Source of the DNA: Rutidosis leptorrhynchoides
Taxonomy: Eukaryota > Streptophyta > Magnoliopsida > Asterales > Asteraceae
Reading direction: 5' to 3'
NCBI RefSeq assembly: GCF_046630445.1
Contig: NC_092340.1
Coordinates: 360,324,001 to 360,388,000 of the forward strand
Length of the DNA: 64,000 nt
Shown here: in pieces, positions 24,446 through 37,243 of the stretch
Numbering within the stretch: position 1 is the stretch's first letter
How the letters are laid out: each line of letters opens with the position of its first letter
Made by a program: the position numbers and the translations under genes
The notes under the pieces: generated by a model
What the model was told of the DNA's origin: nothing
The model's database searches: none
What the model saw: the letters and a program-made list of their open reading frames with translations, nothing else

Positions 24446-25797
24446 TTGCATACTGAAAGGGGTGAATCTTCATCCCAAGCTCGCAATGCTCCTGCTGAGA
24501 ATGCGGAACAACAGGAGGTGGATAACTACTACAAGCAAGATATACCTCATCCAGTCATGACCTTTTCTGATATGCACTTGGAAGATTTGCACCCGAACCT
24601 GAGATTTGACAGACTTTGGATAGATTATCCAAAATACCAAAGGGGTTTGCATACTCTTCATTCTAAAGTTGTTGAGGTACCTAGGGTCATAGAATGGGGA
24701 CCCTTAGAAGCTGTAGAATTGGCCGGGCCAATTAGAGAATTACTTGTACAGAGGTATGGTAATTCTACTTTTAATGACTGGGTACGTTTATTCACCATGC
24801 GTAGACCTGTATATAAAGTATGGTGTGAAGAATTGTTGTGTAGTATAGAATTAAATGATCGGGTAGCTAGTTTAACCGACCGATCTTTTATTAGATTTTT
24901 GTTAGGAGGTTCGATGCGCCACATGTCTTTACTAGACATGGCTCAGGCTTTACGTATATATACGCCTGAGGAGTTAGCATCTGCCGATTGTAGAGGGTTG
25001 ATACTAAATGGTAGAAAGATAGATGAAAATTTTGATACACACGGTGTATGGAGTCAAATGACAAGCCATCACCGATTCAAAGGGGGAAATTACTCTTATT
25101 TGGATATAGATAGAGCTGAATTAAGAGTGATTCATAGGTTTTTAGCTAATTCGATTACACAAAGAGGTAAGAACAAGGAAAAGGTAAATGAACAGGATTT
25201 GTTTTACCATATGTGTATTCGAGACCCACAAAGCGCTGTAAGTATACCTTATTGTGTGGGTTACTATTTATCAGCTATGGTTAGGGGGATGAGACCGCAT
25301 AGCATAATAGGAGGTGGTATTTTTATTACTTTGATTGCTGAATATCTCGGTGTGGATATAAGTCGGGGGGATTATTAGTAGAAGAACCAGAACCCCGCGA
25401 TACTATAGGTTTAAATGTATACCATGGTGCGAAAGTTTTGAAGAGGCGAAATAACGCCGCAGTACAATACCATGGTAGACATCCACAGGTTGAGAGAAAC
25501 CAACAGCAAGGTAATGTAGGAGGGGGAAATGAGATGCAAGAAATGCAAAGGTTTATAGCTTCATAGGAGTACGAAAATGCTAGACAGAGAGCATTTGAAG
25601 ATTGGCAAGTTCATCAGAACCAAATCATAGCTCATTGCCAACATATAGGTAGAAACTATATTCCTACACCAAAACCCATATTCCCTCCCTGGTCTATAGA
25701 GATGCAACCACCGTATCCTACGTATAACCCTGCCGAAGCATTCTATAGCACCTATGGTTATGCTTGGAACCCCTATTGGTATCAATATCATCCCTAG
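24446..25797 (+). pseudogene. Athila B env-position ORF (ATHILA ORF-1-like)
   Basis: Homologous to 2424-3767 of A over its whole length, with the same motifs (HPNLRFDRLWIDYPKYQRG, SFIRFLLGGSMRHMS). It is broken in about two places. No signal peptide or membrane segment is apparent. Confidence 0.7.
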
Positions 25798-27871
25798 TCT
25801 ACTTAGTTTTATTTATTTTGTAATTTGTAATGTTGATACGTTTAATACTTATGTTAATATTGTAATGGTTTTTATAATTTTCTAACTTTTATTCTTAGAT
25901 TTTAATAATTTTTGAATGTGGGGTAATATACCAAACTTCAAAAATATGTATATATGTTTGCAGTTTATCTTATGTACACAACAGGGTAAAACAACGCATT
26001 TTCAAAGACTGGCATTAAGTTCAGCAAATGCAACTAATTTTGACGACAAGATGCAAAATATATGTGAAATAACAACAAGACGGAATGAACAAATGATGTG
26101 CACCATTTATCATTCAGCAAACAAACGCCAATATATTTGGAAACTTTGGTAAAAATTTAATCATTTTCACACAAATCACCCTCAATAATTTAAATTGTTA
26201 CTGATTTCTTGCAAATGAGGGCATTGCAAGATCTTAAGTGTGGGAAGGGGTTAAATTCTTTCGGATTTTAAATATTTTACTTTAAACACTTGGTTACCAT
26301 TAAAAATACTAGTAAAGCAGTAGTTGTATTAAAATCTAGTGCTCTCTGATAATAAAGAACAGCCCTAGTCTTATATACTGACTACCCAATTCTAGTAAAA
26401 TTTTTCAAAATTTTCAATTAAATGAATTCAAAATCATGTTTATACATATTTATGAACGATAAAACTAGGTTTTAACACCGAAATTATTGTTACCTCGGAA
26501 AGGACATAAATTGAGAAACAAACCAAAATGTTAAAATTCATTCAAAATGGAATAGAGGACGATAAAAAGGAAAATAAAAGCCAAGTGTGGGAAAATTTAC
26601 CAAGTTATCTTAAACATATGTCACATATATCTGTAACAAATAACTGAAAATACTTTTGCTTTGGACTAAACTAAACTGTTTTACCCGATGAAAGAAAAGA
26701 AGAGATGGATCTACACGATGAATCAATTCTATCATTAAAAGAAAGTAAAGTCTTCCGAAAAAGACACGCGCTTCTTGATTTAGGTCATGAAGTTGTCGTC
26801 CAGACCAGCTGTAGGTTGACGAAAAATCTAGAAAAGTCATCACTAAAATCAGCAGGAAATCCACGGACCTCAGCATTAAACAGGGTCGCCAAGTGATCAG
26901 ATTTATCCTAACCATGAGAAGGATTTATCTCGTACAATGGGGGGGCACCATGCAAATTAGCTTGATAAGACTAATGAATCAGATCCCCAAAAAGGATAAT
27001 CTCCTTAAAAGATCAAAAATCAGCTTTTAAGCCTGATATTACTCAATCCTTGAGATTGACCTTAAAGATTGAGAATTACAAACTCATGGAATTCAATGAT
27101 ATCTAAACTCGAGCTTGAACGAGAAAATATTTTGATCAAAATTAAAACCGATTTGTTTTCTGAAAACCCATTTTTAATGCGTTCATTACCATTGAACGTA
27201 AAATCCTAGGAATTCACCTGGAATTCAATAGGTCACCTGAACCAAATCGGGTGTCAACCGTAAGAACGGTGGTTGCATAGTGGTCAAAGACAGGACCTTG
27301 TGCCAGACCGAAAAATTATAAGGGTGAGCTTTACTATTGCTCCTACCAAGGATAGTAATTGCGTCCGACACGTTATAGACCATAATTAAAAGCATGTCAG
27401 GGGACATTGCCTTAACAGTTGCTTGTTCAACGCTTTCCTTTACAACCGGACGGTAGTTTACCGAAAGGTAATATACGGGACAAGTAAACTGGACGTGTTG
27501 CTTTCCAAATACAAGGTTAGCAAGTGGGTGACACAAAACCGCAAGTTTTGAGCTAAAATTTTCAAATCTGAAACCCACCAAACGCACAAAAATATTTTGC
27601 AAACACCGGTAAAGGGTTATTCCGGAAAACTTATCTAGGGTAAAAACTAGATTTAATTTTCAAAAGATCAAATGTTTTCATAAAGATCCAATTTCCTTAA
27701 TGGATCTAAATTTTTATAGTCATGTGGGACTGTAAACCATATCGTTACTACCATTGTTTATACCGCCATATAGAAATCACTGATGTACAAAGTGTGAAGA
27801 ATAAAGAAGTGATTCTAGTATTTCAAGACGATATTGCTTGAGGACAAGCAACGCTCAAGTGTGGGAATATT
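25798..27871 (+). other. Athila B noncoding region before 3' LTR
   Basis: Collinear with 3768-5847 of A, including the CCGAAATTATTGTTACC motif (near 26479) and the small ATG ORF at 26705-26896 that matches 4680-4886. It ends in the purine-rich AAGTGTGGGAA next to the LTR. Confidence 0.6.
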
Positions 27872-29922
27872 TGATAATGCTAAAAACGAACATATATTTC
27901 ATAGCATTATTCCTCAAGAAAGACAAGCTTTTAGTTGCAATTGTTCTATTTACAAGTGATATTCGTTTAAATAATAAAAGGTGAAGACAAAAGACAGATT
28001 TGACGAATTGAAGATGTAAACGACCAAAAATCTCAAAAGTACAAAATACAATTAAAGAGGTTCCAATTATTGATAAGAAACGTCTCGAAATTACAAGAGT
28101 ACAAGATTCAAAACGCAAAGTACAAGATATTAAATTGTACGCAAGGACGTTCGAAAATCCAGAACCGGGACCAGAGTCAACTCTCAACGCTCGACGCAAC
28201 GGACTAAAAATTACAAATCAACTATGCACATAAATATAATATAATATTTAAATAATTCTTATAATTATTTAATATATTATATTTATTTATAAATATATTA
28301 TATTTATTTATTTATAAATATATTATATTTATAATTATTTAATATATTATATTTATTTATAAAACCGTCGGCAGAAGAAAAAAACCAAATATGAGCCTCC
28401 TCAGCTGGCCATGCGATCGCATGGCCTGGAAGGCATAAATCCATGCGATCGCATGAGCCCCAGTTCCAGCCCACATGCCTATAAAAATCGAGCTTTGGTG
28501 CACCACAAAAATCATATATCCTATCTCTCTCTCAATAAATACGTAAATATATATATAATTTATATTTTAATTTTAATTTTAATTTTAATAATAAGGGTAT
28601 GTTAGCGAATGTTGTAAGGGTGTAAGTCGAAATTCTGTCCGTGTAACGCTACGCTATTTTTAATCATTGTAAGTTATGTTCAACCTTTTTACATTAATGT
28701 CTCGTAGCTAAGTTATTATTATGCTTATTTAATCCAAAGTAATCATGATGTTGGGCTAATTACTAAAATTGGGTAATTAGGCTTTGTACCATAATTGGGG
28801 TTTGGACAAAAGAACGACACTTGTGGAAATTAGACTATGGGCTATTAATGGGTTTTATATTAACTAAACAATACCTTGTTAATTTAATATACAAACTTAT
28901 AATTCGACGTATTTATATATAACCACATACGCTTGACTGGGTACGGTGGGCGGGATATCTATAAATACCAATAATTATTCATTTTACCGGATACAGAACT
29001 GGATTAATAGTTAATAGACTTGTTGAAACAGGGGTGAATTACATTCAAGGGTAATTGGTGTAATTGTTAACAAAGTAGTAAAACCTTGGTTTACACACAG
29101 TCGATAACCTGGTGTATTCATTAAACAAAGTATTAAAACCTTGTTACAATTCAAATCCCCAATTAGTTGGAATATTTGACTTCGGGAATAAGAATAATTT
29201 GACGAAGGCTTTCGCTCTTTATATTTATGACTGATGGACTATTATGGACAAATCCGTATGGACATATTAAATAATCCAGGACAAAGGACAATTAACTCAT
29301 GGGCATAAAACTAAAATCAACACGTCAAACATCATGATTATGGAAGTTTAAATAAGCATAATTCTTTTATTTCATATTTAATTTCCTTTATTTTATATTT
29401 AATTGCACTTCTAATTATCGCATTTTTATTTATTGTTATTGTATTTAATTGCACTTTTAATTATCGTACTTTTTAATTATCGCAAGTTTATTTTATCGCA
29501 CTTTTATTATTCGCAATTTCATTATCGTTATTTACTTTACGCTTTAAATTAAGTCTTGTATTTATTTATTATTTTACATTTGGTTTTAACTGCGACTAAA
29601 GTTTTAAAATCGACAAACCGGTCATTAAACGGTAAAAACCCCCTTTATAATAATAATATTACTTATATATATATATTTGTATTTTTATAAAAGTAAACTA
29701 ATATAGCGTTAAGCTTTGTTTAAAGATTTCTCTGTGGAACGAACCGGACTTACTAAAAACTACACTACTGTACGATTAGGTACACTGCCTATAAATGTTG
29801 TAGCAAGGTTTAAGTATATCCATTCTCTAAATAAATAAATATCTTGTATAAAATTGTATCGTATTTAATAGTATTTTCTCGTAAAATTTAATAGTATTTT
29901 ATATACACCTCGCGAAACATCA
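27872..29922 (+). repeat. Athila B 3' LTR
   Basis: Begins TGATAATGCT, ends CGAAACATCA. Homologous to LTRs A and C, except in the palindrome module, where it has GGCCATGCGATCGCATGGCC (28407-28426) and CCATGCGATCGCATG (28441-28455). A TATAAAAA box follows at 28480-28487. Confidence 0.9.
28407..28487 (+). promoter_or_regulatory. LTR B promoter: CATGCGATCGCATG pair plus TATA box
   Basis: A perfect 20-bp palindrome (28407-28426) and a second copy (28441-28455) lie about 25 bp upstream of TATAAAAA (28480-28487). This occupies the same position as the unrelated CCGCGACTCGCGG pair of LTRs A and C. Confidence 0.65.
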
Positions 29923-30160
29923 ATCGTCAACAACGAACTTTAAACCCTCATCCAACGTCACTACCATAGTCGTATGGCATCGTCAACATCGAACTTAAAT
30001 TCCATACATTTATATTAATGTGGTATCGTCAACAACGAACTTTAAACCCACATATGAGGTATCGTCAACAACGAACTTTAAACCCTCATCAACACCACAA
30101 TATACTCTATGGTACGGTATCGTCAACAACGAACTTTAAACCCTTACCCCACAAGTAAAA
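29923..30160 (-). repeat. hairpin array in the 3' LTR of D (partial)
   Basis: Five units of the same array. Element B is inserted inside the loop of one unit (29922/29923). Stems GTATGG/CCATAC, ATGTGG/CCACAT, ATGAGG/CCTCAT and GGTACGG/CCTTACC are present. Confidence 0.75.
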
Positions 30161-31031
30161 TAAATCATATACATACATATATAATTATTCCACTCACCTC
30201 AAAGTCTTTTATGAAAGATAACCTAGCTTGCAACTTCAATGTAACGTACCTATTACATTTAGCACAATAATCGATCACGACTCAAGTTGGTCAACTAACT
30301 TACTCACCATTCTAGTGCCATTTTGACCCAAGGTGCAATTCCGACCCATTTGCACCCTTAACCCCAATATTTGGGTCAACACCAACAAAACCCTAGCACT
30401 AGTCAAATATGGTCTTAAACACTTTAAAATCACAAGTTTAGTGTGTTCTTATACACATTTAACAACCTAGGTCGCCCGAGACCCATTTGACCCATTTCGA
30501 GGTCAACACTCCTATTTGGTCATCCACAACCCAAATGACACCCACGAACCTTAACTACAAATGTGCTAGAGATTTACTAAGCCTTTAAGACACATTTACA
30601 CACTTTAACTTTTCAAAACCCTAGGTTAGTCATCTTTTGGGTCTTCATGACCCAAACTTACCCAAAACCTCCAAATCACTATCAAATGGGTTTTATGTGC
30701 AACACTAAACCAAACCCTAACCCTTAAACTAGTTAAAGTAAAGAAATCAAGGTTAAGACTTACCAACACAATCACCACGTAGCTAGCGACTAGATGAACC
30801 ACTTTAAAACTCGCTCCAAGACCCGAATCAACCTCTTTCTTCCTTTAATGGAGCTCTCTCACTCTAGAACTTCCTCTCTCTCTAGAATTTAGTGGAGGGA
30901 GATAAAGTAGATGGAAATGGAGTAATGAGGCTCACCAAAACTGATCTAGGGTCATAAAGTCGTCCACAAAGTGAAATTACCAAGTTACCCCTTTTAAATA
31001 TCAAAATACCAAAGCTGGCTCGTCAGGCCAT

Positions 31032-31110
31032 CTGGACGGCGTCCAGATTTCTGGACGGCGTCCAGCCCTTCAAAACAGGACAGCGTCCAGCCCTGTTGGA
31101 CGGCGTCCAA
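31032..31110. repeat. CTGGACGGCGTCCAG palindrome cluster, 3' LTR of D
   Basis: Perfect 15-bp palindromes at 31032-31046 and 31051-31065, and TTGGACGGCGTCCAA at 31096-31110, with a half-matching copy between. All lie within about 110 bp of the U3 terminus. Confidence 0.85.
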
Positions 31111-31137
31111 CACAACAGAGAAAAATTGGATCTTACA

Positions 31138-31152
31138 ACTCTCCCCCACTTG
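31138..31152 (-). other. polypurine tract of D
   Basis: Minus strand AAGTGGGGGAGAGT directly before the 3' LTR start TGTAAG. Confidence 0.75.
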
Positions 31153-34100
31153 AACCGGATTGCGACCTCGCAATCCAAGCCGCATGATAAGCAGGAAGAT
31201 ACATGAGAACAAAATCTTCGGGCTCCCAAGTAAACTCAGAACCTATACTACGCCGCCATTGAACTTTAAAAGTTCTCACCTCTTTATTTCTAAATCTTTT
31301 CACTTTTTCGTCAAGTATGGCAACCGGCTCCTCAATATACTCTAGCTTTTTGTTTAGTTCAATTTCGTCTAATGACACCCACGAAGAATCATCCGCAAGA
31401 CACTTACGGAGATGGGAAACATGAAACGTATTATGGATCCCCGCAAGTTCTTTGGTAATTCCAAATGATATGCGACTTCACCAACACGATCTAAGACCTT
31501 AAATGGCCCAATAAACCGAGGAGCTAACTTTCCCCGTTTTCTAAACCGAATAATGCCTTTCCATGGTGAAACCTTAAGCATCACCATGTCGCCCTCTTGG
31601 AATTTGATCATTCGCCTACGTTTATCGGCATACGACTTTTGCCTATCTTGCGCCTTTTTCAAATGATCCCGAATCACATCCATCTTGCTATTCGTCTCTA
31701 AAACCAAATCGGTACTCCCGATTTTCTTTTGTCCCACTTCACCCCAATAAATTGGAGTTCGACATCTTCGCCCATAAAGCATCTCATACGGTGGCATCCC
31801 GATACTAGTATGATAACTATTATTGTACAAGTATTCCACCAAAGGTAAGTGCTCGTCCCAACTACCACCGAAATCGATAATACACGCCCGTAACATATCC
31901 TCTAATGTTTGATTCGTACGTTCGGTTTGACCGTCCGTTTGAGGATGATACGCCGTGCTCAACTTTAATTGTGTACCCATATCGTCAAGAAACTTTTCCC
32001 AAAACCGAGATGTAAAACGGGTATCTCGATCCGAAATAATAGATATAGGAACCCCATGTCGAGCGACTACTTCCTTGATAAACAATTTAGCCAAGGTCTC
32101 CAACGATATCGCTTCCCGAATGGGAAGAAACAAAACACTTTTCGTCAATCGGTCAACTATCACCCAAATCGAATCAAATTGGGTTCTCGCCGTTTTAGGT
32201 AACTTTGTGATGAAATCCATGGTAATGTGCTCCCATTTCCACTTTGGGATTTCTAACGGTTGTAACTTACCATACGACTTTTGGTGTTCTGCTTTAACTT
32301 GCAAACACGTGACGCATTACTCAACATACTTTACAACATCACGTTTCATGCCCGGCCACCAATACTCTTTCCTTAAATCAAGATACATTTTCGTCGCGCC
32401 CGGATGAATGGAATACTTTGACTTATGTGCTTCATCAAGTAGCATTTGTCGATAATCACCCATCTTAGGTACCCACACTCTTCCTTGAAAAGATAACAAA
32501 CCACGCGAGCCCACAGTAATGAACTCCGATTGCCTCACTATTCGTTCCGCATGCTTTTTGTGAACGTAAGCCTCTATTTGAATTACACCTAGTCTTTCAA
32601 GAAAATCGTTAGTAATAATCATACGTAACAATCCCAATCGTAACGCCGGGTGATGACTCTTTCGACTTAACGCATTCGCGACCACATTCGCCTTGCCCGG
32701 ATGATAAAGTATTTCACAATCAAAATCTTTTACCACATCCATCCACCTACGTTGACGATAATTCAAATCTCTTTGGTTAAAGAGATGTTTCAAACTCTTA
32801 TGATCCGAATAAATCGTACTCTTGACACCATACAAGTAATGGTGCCAAATTTTCAATGCATGCACAACTGCCGCCAACTCAAGATCATGAGTCGGATATC
32901 TCGTCTCGTGTTCCTTTAATTGTCGAGAGGCGTAAGCGATGACTTTACCTCTTTGCATTAGAACACACCCGAGCCCATTTAGCGAAGCATCGCAATAAAC
33001 CGTCATGTCTTCCGCACCTTCCGGCAACACCAACACCGGAGCATGACACAACTTTTCTTTTAACAATTGAAAAGCAATTTCTTGCTCGTTCTCCTAAATA
33101 AATCTCGCGTTCTTCCTCGTCAATTTCGTCAACGAAGAAGCTTTCTTAGAAAAGTCTTGGATAAACCGACGATAATAACCGGCCAATCCGAGAAAACTTC
33201 AGATTTTCGTAGGCGTAGTCGGTCGTCTCCAACTCTTCACCGTCTCTATCTTCCCCGGATCTACTTGAATACCATTTTCGTTCACAATATGGCCAAGGAA
33301 TTGAACTTCCCTTATCCAAAATTCACATTTGAAGAATTTAGCATACAACTTCTCCTTCCACAACGTCTTTAACACACACCGCAAATGAAGTTCATGTTCT
33401 TTCATACTCTTCGAATAGACAAGTATGTCGTCAATGAACACAATTACCGACTTGTCCAACATAGATTGGCACACTCGGTTCATAAGATCTATGAATGCCG
33501 CCGGTGCATTCGTAAGACCAAAAGGCATAACTACAAACTCAAAATGCCCATAACGCGTTCGAAAAGCCGTCTTCTTAATATCTTCCTCACGGACCCGCAT
33601 TTGGTGATAGCCGGACCGTAGGTCAATCTTACAGAAATACGTAGCACCTTGGAGTTGGTCAAACAAATCGTCAATCCGAGGCAATGGATAACGATTCATG
33701 ATCGTCACTTTATTCAACTCCCGGTAATCGATGCACATCCGCATACTACCATCCTTCTTTTTCACAAATAAAACCGGAGCGCCCCATGGCGAAGCACTCG
33801 ATCGGATAAAATCCTTTTGAAGTAGCTCTTGGGTTTGATTCAACAATTCTTGCATTTCCGTCGGCGCTAAACGATAAGGAGTTTTAGCAATGGGAGGAGC
33901 TCCCGGAACCAACTCAATGCGAAATTCAACTTGTCTTTCCGCCGGAACACCCGGTAACTCATTCGGAAAAACGTCTTCAAACTCATTTACCACCGGAATT
34001 TCACGAATGGGTGGTGGCTCATCACGAGTATCGATAACATGGGTAAGAAAAGTCATGCCACCACTAATAAGGAAACGATGTGCCCGTGCAAAAGTGCATA

Positions 34101-35637
34101 TCGGCACAAGTCTTCTACGCTTATAACCGTGAATAATTAACTCTCCCCCACTTGGGGTCTTCACACGAATAAATTTTTCATGGCATGAAATATCGACCCT
34201 ATTATGATCGAGCCAATCCATAGCAACAACGATATCAAAATCACCCAAAGTCATCGGGATAAGATCTATCTTAAAGTTTTTGGCACCAAAAACGACATCA
34301 CAATTTTTACACACATCAACCACTAGCACCGTCTTGCCGTCCGCTATTTCGACATCAACCGGATGACTTAACTTAGCTAACGGTCTATTAAGTTTAGGCA
34401 CAAATTTTGGAAACACAAATGAAAAATTTGCACCGCTATCATATAGAATCCTTGCCGGATTGGAGTTAACCATAAAAGTACCTGAGACCACCTCGTTGGA
34501 TTGCTTGGCTTCATCATTCGTCATCAAATAGTTGCAACCCCTAGCCGTACCCGCTGCTTTTTCTAGACGGTTAACATTATCGTTTCGTAAATCGGGACAC
34601 TCTGACTTTCGGTGTCCTTCTTTGTTGCAATTAAAACAAGTGAGCTTGTTTGTTGAAGTTGGCTTCAGACAATCTCGAACCATATGTCCACGTACCCCAC
34701 AATTGTAGTAAGTAGGGACAAAGTTCCCAAAACCACCCTTCTTCACACTATTCGCACTTTCGGAACCCTTCTTGTTTTTCTTGTAAGAAACGTTAGAATG
34801 ACTAGAACCTTCAAACTTTCTCTTAGAAAAAGAGAAATCACTTTTCCTTGGAACCTCCGACTCAAAACCCCGAGCCAATTCGAATAACTCTTCAAATGAC
34901 TTAGCCATACCCCGACTAATCTTACCCTTGAACTCATCATTCAAAGTACGGTAAAAATCCTTCATTAGTTTGTAATCATCACCAACATATTCCGGGCAAA
35001 AATGAGTCTTTACTAAGAAGGTAGACTTGAGAGTAACCAAGTCCATTGAACCTTGTTGCAAATTGTGCAACTCGTCCCGAATTTTATCAAGATCAGAAGA
35101 AGTTCGGTATTCTTGAAAAAATTCCTTCTTAAACTCCTCCCATGTCAAGCTCATGCATTGCTCTTCACCATATAATTTGATTTTATCGTCCCACCACAAC
35201 TTGCCCTCTTCGCGCAACATGCTAGACCCGTACCTCGTCTTCTTCTCGGGAGGACACTCCGCGGTATGGAACGCCCCCTCGATATCGAAAATCCAACAAG
35301 TGCTTTTCAATGGATCCCTCACCCCATTAAACATCGGAGGTTGAGTATCTTTGAAATTTTTGTAGTGGAAGTCCCGCCTTCCACCCCCACCATTACCTTC
35401 ACCCCCTTCGCCTCGAGGGTAAATGTTTCTAGCTTCTAAAGCCTCCTCTATCGTAGATTTCATTCGTTCATTGATCATTTCGGTCACTTGTCCATCAACC
35501 GACTCTTGGAAGACCTTTCGGACATCGTCAAGAAAATCCTTCTTTAGCCTTTTAAAGATGGCCTCAACCTTGGCCGTGAGTTCAACGTCCTCACTCGTAC
35601 TTTCGTCATTGGTGCCGTGTCCATTTCTCATCTTCAT
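31150..35637 (-). pseudogene. chromovirus D gag-pol
   Basis: Reading right to left: gag with two CCHC zinc knuckles ([14 protein letters not shown] and [14 protein letters not shown], near 34620-34700); protease ([11 protein letters not shown], near 34430); reverse transcriptase ([23 protein letters not shown], catalytic FIDDIL, near 33435); RNase H ([13 protein letters not shown], near 32995); integrase HHCC region and core (VIVDRLTKS, ISDRDTRF, GQTERTNQ, 31900-32400); and a C-terminal chromodomain (FKVQWRRSIGSEFTWEPED, 31200-31300). The chromodomain marks the chromovirus branch. About three breaks divide the frame, so it is a fossil. Confidence 0.9.
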
Positions 35638-36002
35638 TCTATAAAACGAAGTAAATTAAGTAACGAAACGAAAGAACTTAACACATATGTATATACATAT
35701 ACACCACACTACCCCATCTTGCTCAACAATTGTCGTACATCGCTTGTTTGACACGATTTGAACCCGTAACAACGGTAGCTAATCATTGTTACGCGAGCAC
35801 GTCGTATTAACTTGCTAGTACAACGTCTATCTCGCTTGATGATTGCTAACACAACACTAAACAACTAGCGCAAGGTTAGTTCACATAAACACTAGCACTA
35901 GCAATTCCCGTTCCGACCCAAAGTCCTACAAGTCCCGCATAAAGCGCACACACATTAAAGTCTAAGTCTAGGCACCTATCTCAAGACGCCTAAATCCCTT
36001 AG

Positions 36003-36019
36003 ACCATGCTCTGATACCA
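36003..36019 (-). other. primer-binding site of D (initiator tRNA-Met type)
   Basis: Minus strand TGGTATCAGAGCATGGT, two bases after the LTR end. This matches the complement of plant initiator tRNA-Met. Confidence 0.9.
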
Positions 36020-36087
36020 CTTGTAACAACCCGACTTCGCTAATCCAAAAACACGCCCCAAAAAAAAAAAATTCTGGACCAGCCTAT

Positions 36088-36147
36088 CTGGACGGCGTCC
36101 AGCACTTAAGACCGGTACGGCGTCCAGCATATCTGGACGGCGTCCAG
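36088..36147. repeat. CTGGACGGCGTCCAG palindrome pair, U5 end of LTR D
   Basis: Two perfect 15-bp copies (36088-36102 and 36133-36147), with partial copies nearby, about 70-125 bp from the LTR terminus next to the primer-binding site. Confidence 0.85.
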
Positions 36148-36788
36148 ATTTCCTGGAAGCTGCTGTCCCCCGGGTTCAACTCACGTGAGCGAAAATCCTG
36201 CTTCCCGACACTTTTAAACGAAAACCTTTTTACAACGTATCACAATATAATAAAATAAGAGGTTTCCATCATCAAAACAAGTTTTACAATATCGGGCCCA
36301 CATCGACCCGTCTTACGCGTTTCGATCAAAAATACAAGTTTCGACCAATACAAGTTTAATTTCCAAACGACACTAGAGCATGGTGTTTGGGGTTAAACTG
36401 CCCAAATCTTGGCCGAACTTCCAAAAGCTAACCAAAAAGTATCCCCTATCAAAATAAGCGGGAGACTACTAATCCAACCGAATACCTTTGCCTTTGTCCA
36501 CGCCGGAGCCTAAAAAGGGTAAACAACGAGAGGGTAAGCTAAAGCTTAGTGAATGCAATAATTATACATATACATATAAAACTTACTTACTTGCAAACAC
36601 TTACGCCAAATTCTCATACATACTAGCTACATAATTAGCATACCTTTAAAATGTATAACGCTAAAACCCCGAAAACAACGCTAGTATAACAATAGCATAT
36701 AACACAACAATACAATATGCTATAACACGAATATATAACGTTGATGTTCACAACGTCCATAGTACTCAAGATCTTAAGGCTAGCCCAA

Positions 36789-37243
36789 CGAATGGTATCG
36801 TCAACATCGAACTTAAAACCCATTCGCCTATATTAATGTGGTATCGTCAACACCGAACTTTAAACCCACATATGAGGTATCGTCAACAATGAACTTTAAA
36901 CCCTCATCCAACCTCACTACCATAGTCGTATGGCATCGTCAACATCGAACTTAAATTCCATACATTTATATTAATGTGGTATCGTCAACAACGAACTTTA
37001 AACCCACATATGAGGTATCGTCAACAACGAACTTTAAACCCTCATCCAACGTCACTACCATAGTCGTATGGCATCGTCAACATCGAACTTAAATTCCATA
37101 CATTTATATTAATGTGGTATCGTCAACAACGAACTTTAAACCCACATATGAGGTATCGTCAACAACGAACTTTAAAACCTCATCAACACCACAATATACT
37201 CTAGGGTACGGTATCGTCAACAACGAACTTTAAACCCTTACCC
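36789..37243 (-). repeat. hairpin array with constant loop and variable stems in LTR D
   Basis: Ten units built on the core TATCGTCAACAACGAACTTT (some with CATCGAACTT). Each core is flanked by an inverted pair that differs between units. Examples are CGAATGG/CCATTCG (36789-36795 and 36820-36826), ATGTGG/CCACAT (36836-36841 and 36866-36871), ATGAGG/CCTCAT (36872-36877 and 36902-36907), GTATGG/CCATAC (36928-36933 and 36958-36963) and GGGTACGG/CCTTACCC (37204-37211 and 37236-37243, one mismatch). The core has its own inner pair TCGT/ACGA. Part of the array repeats with a 138-bp period. Confidence 0.8.

Larger units (their letters stand above)
15349..29922 (+). mobile_element. Athila-type Ty3/gypsy element B, leader to 3' LTR
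   Basis: Plus-strand Athila copy visible from within its leader (where C is inserted) through gag, pol with a full integrase, a small zinc-knuckle ORF, an env-position ORF, polypurine tract and 3' LTR (27872-29922). The 5' LTR should lie left of the window. The 3' LTR ends exactly where chromovirus LTR sequence resumes, and ATCGT (29923-29927) is the expected target duplication. Coding regions carry a few breaks (about three or four), fitting an older age than C and A. Confidence 0.85.
29923..31137 (-). repeat. chromovirus D 3' LTR (partial)
   Basis: Matches the right-hand part of 36022-38232. It carries five units of the hairpin repeat (29923-30160) and the TGGACGGCGTCCA palindromes (31032-31046, 31051-31065 and 31096-31110) near its U3 end. 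Its other end lies beyond element B's 5' LTR, off the window. Confidence 0.85.

Noticed and set aside
36789-37243. CRISPR-like regular repeats
   Set aside because: The repeats lie in an LTR of a plant retrotransposon. The spacers are stem halves that pair with each other rather than foreign sequences, and there are no cas genes.
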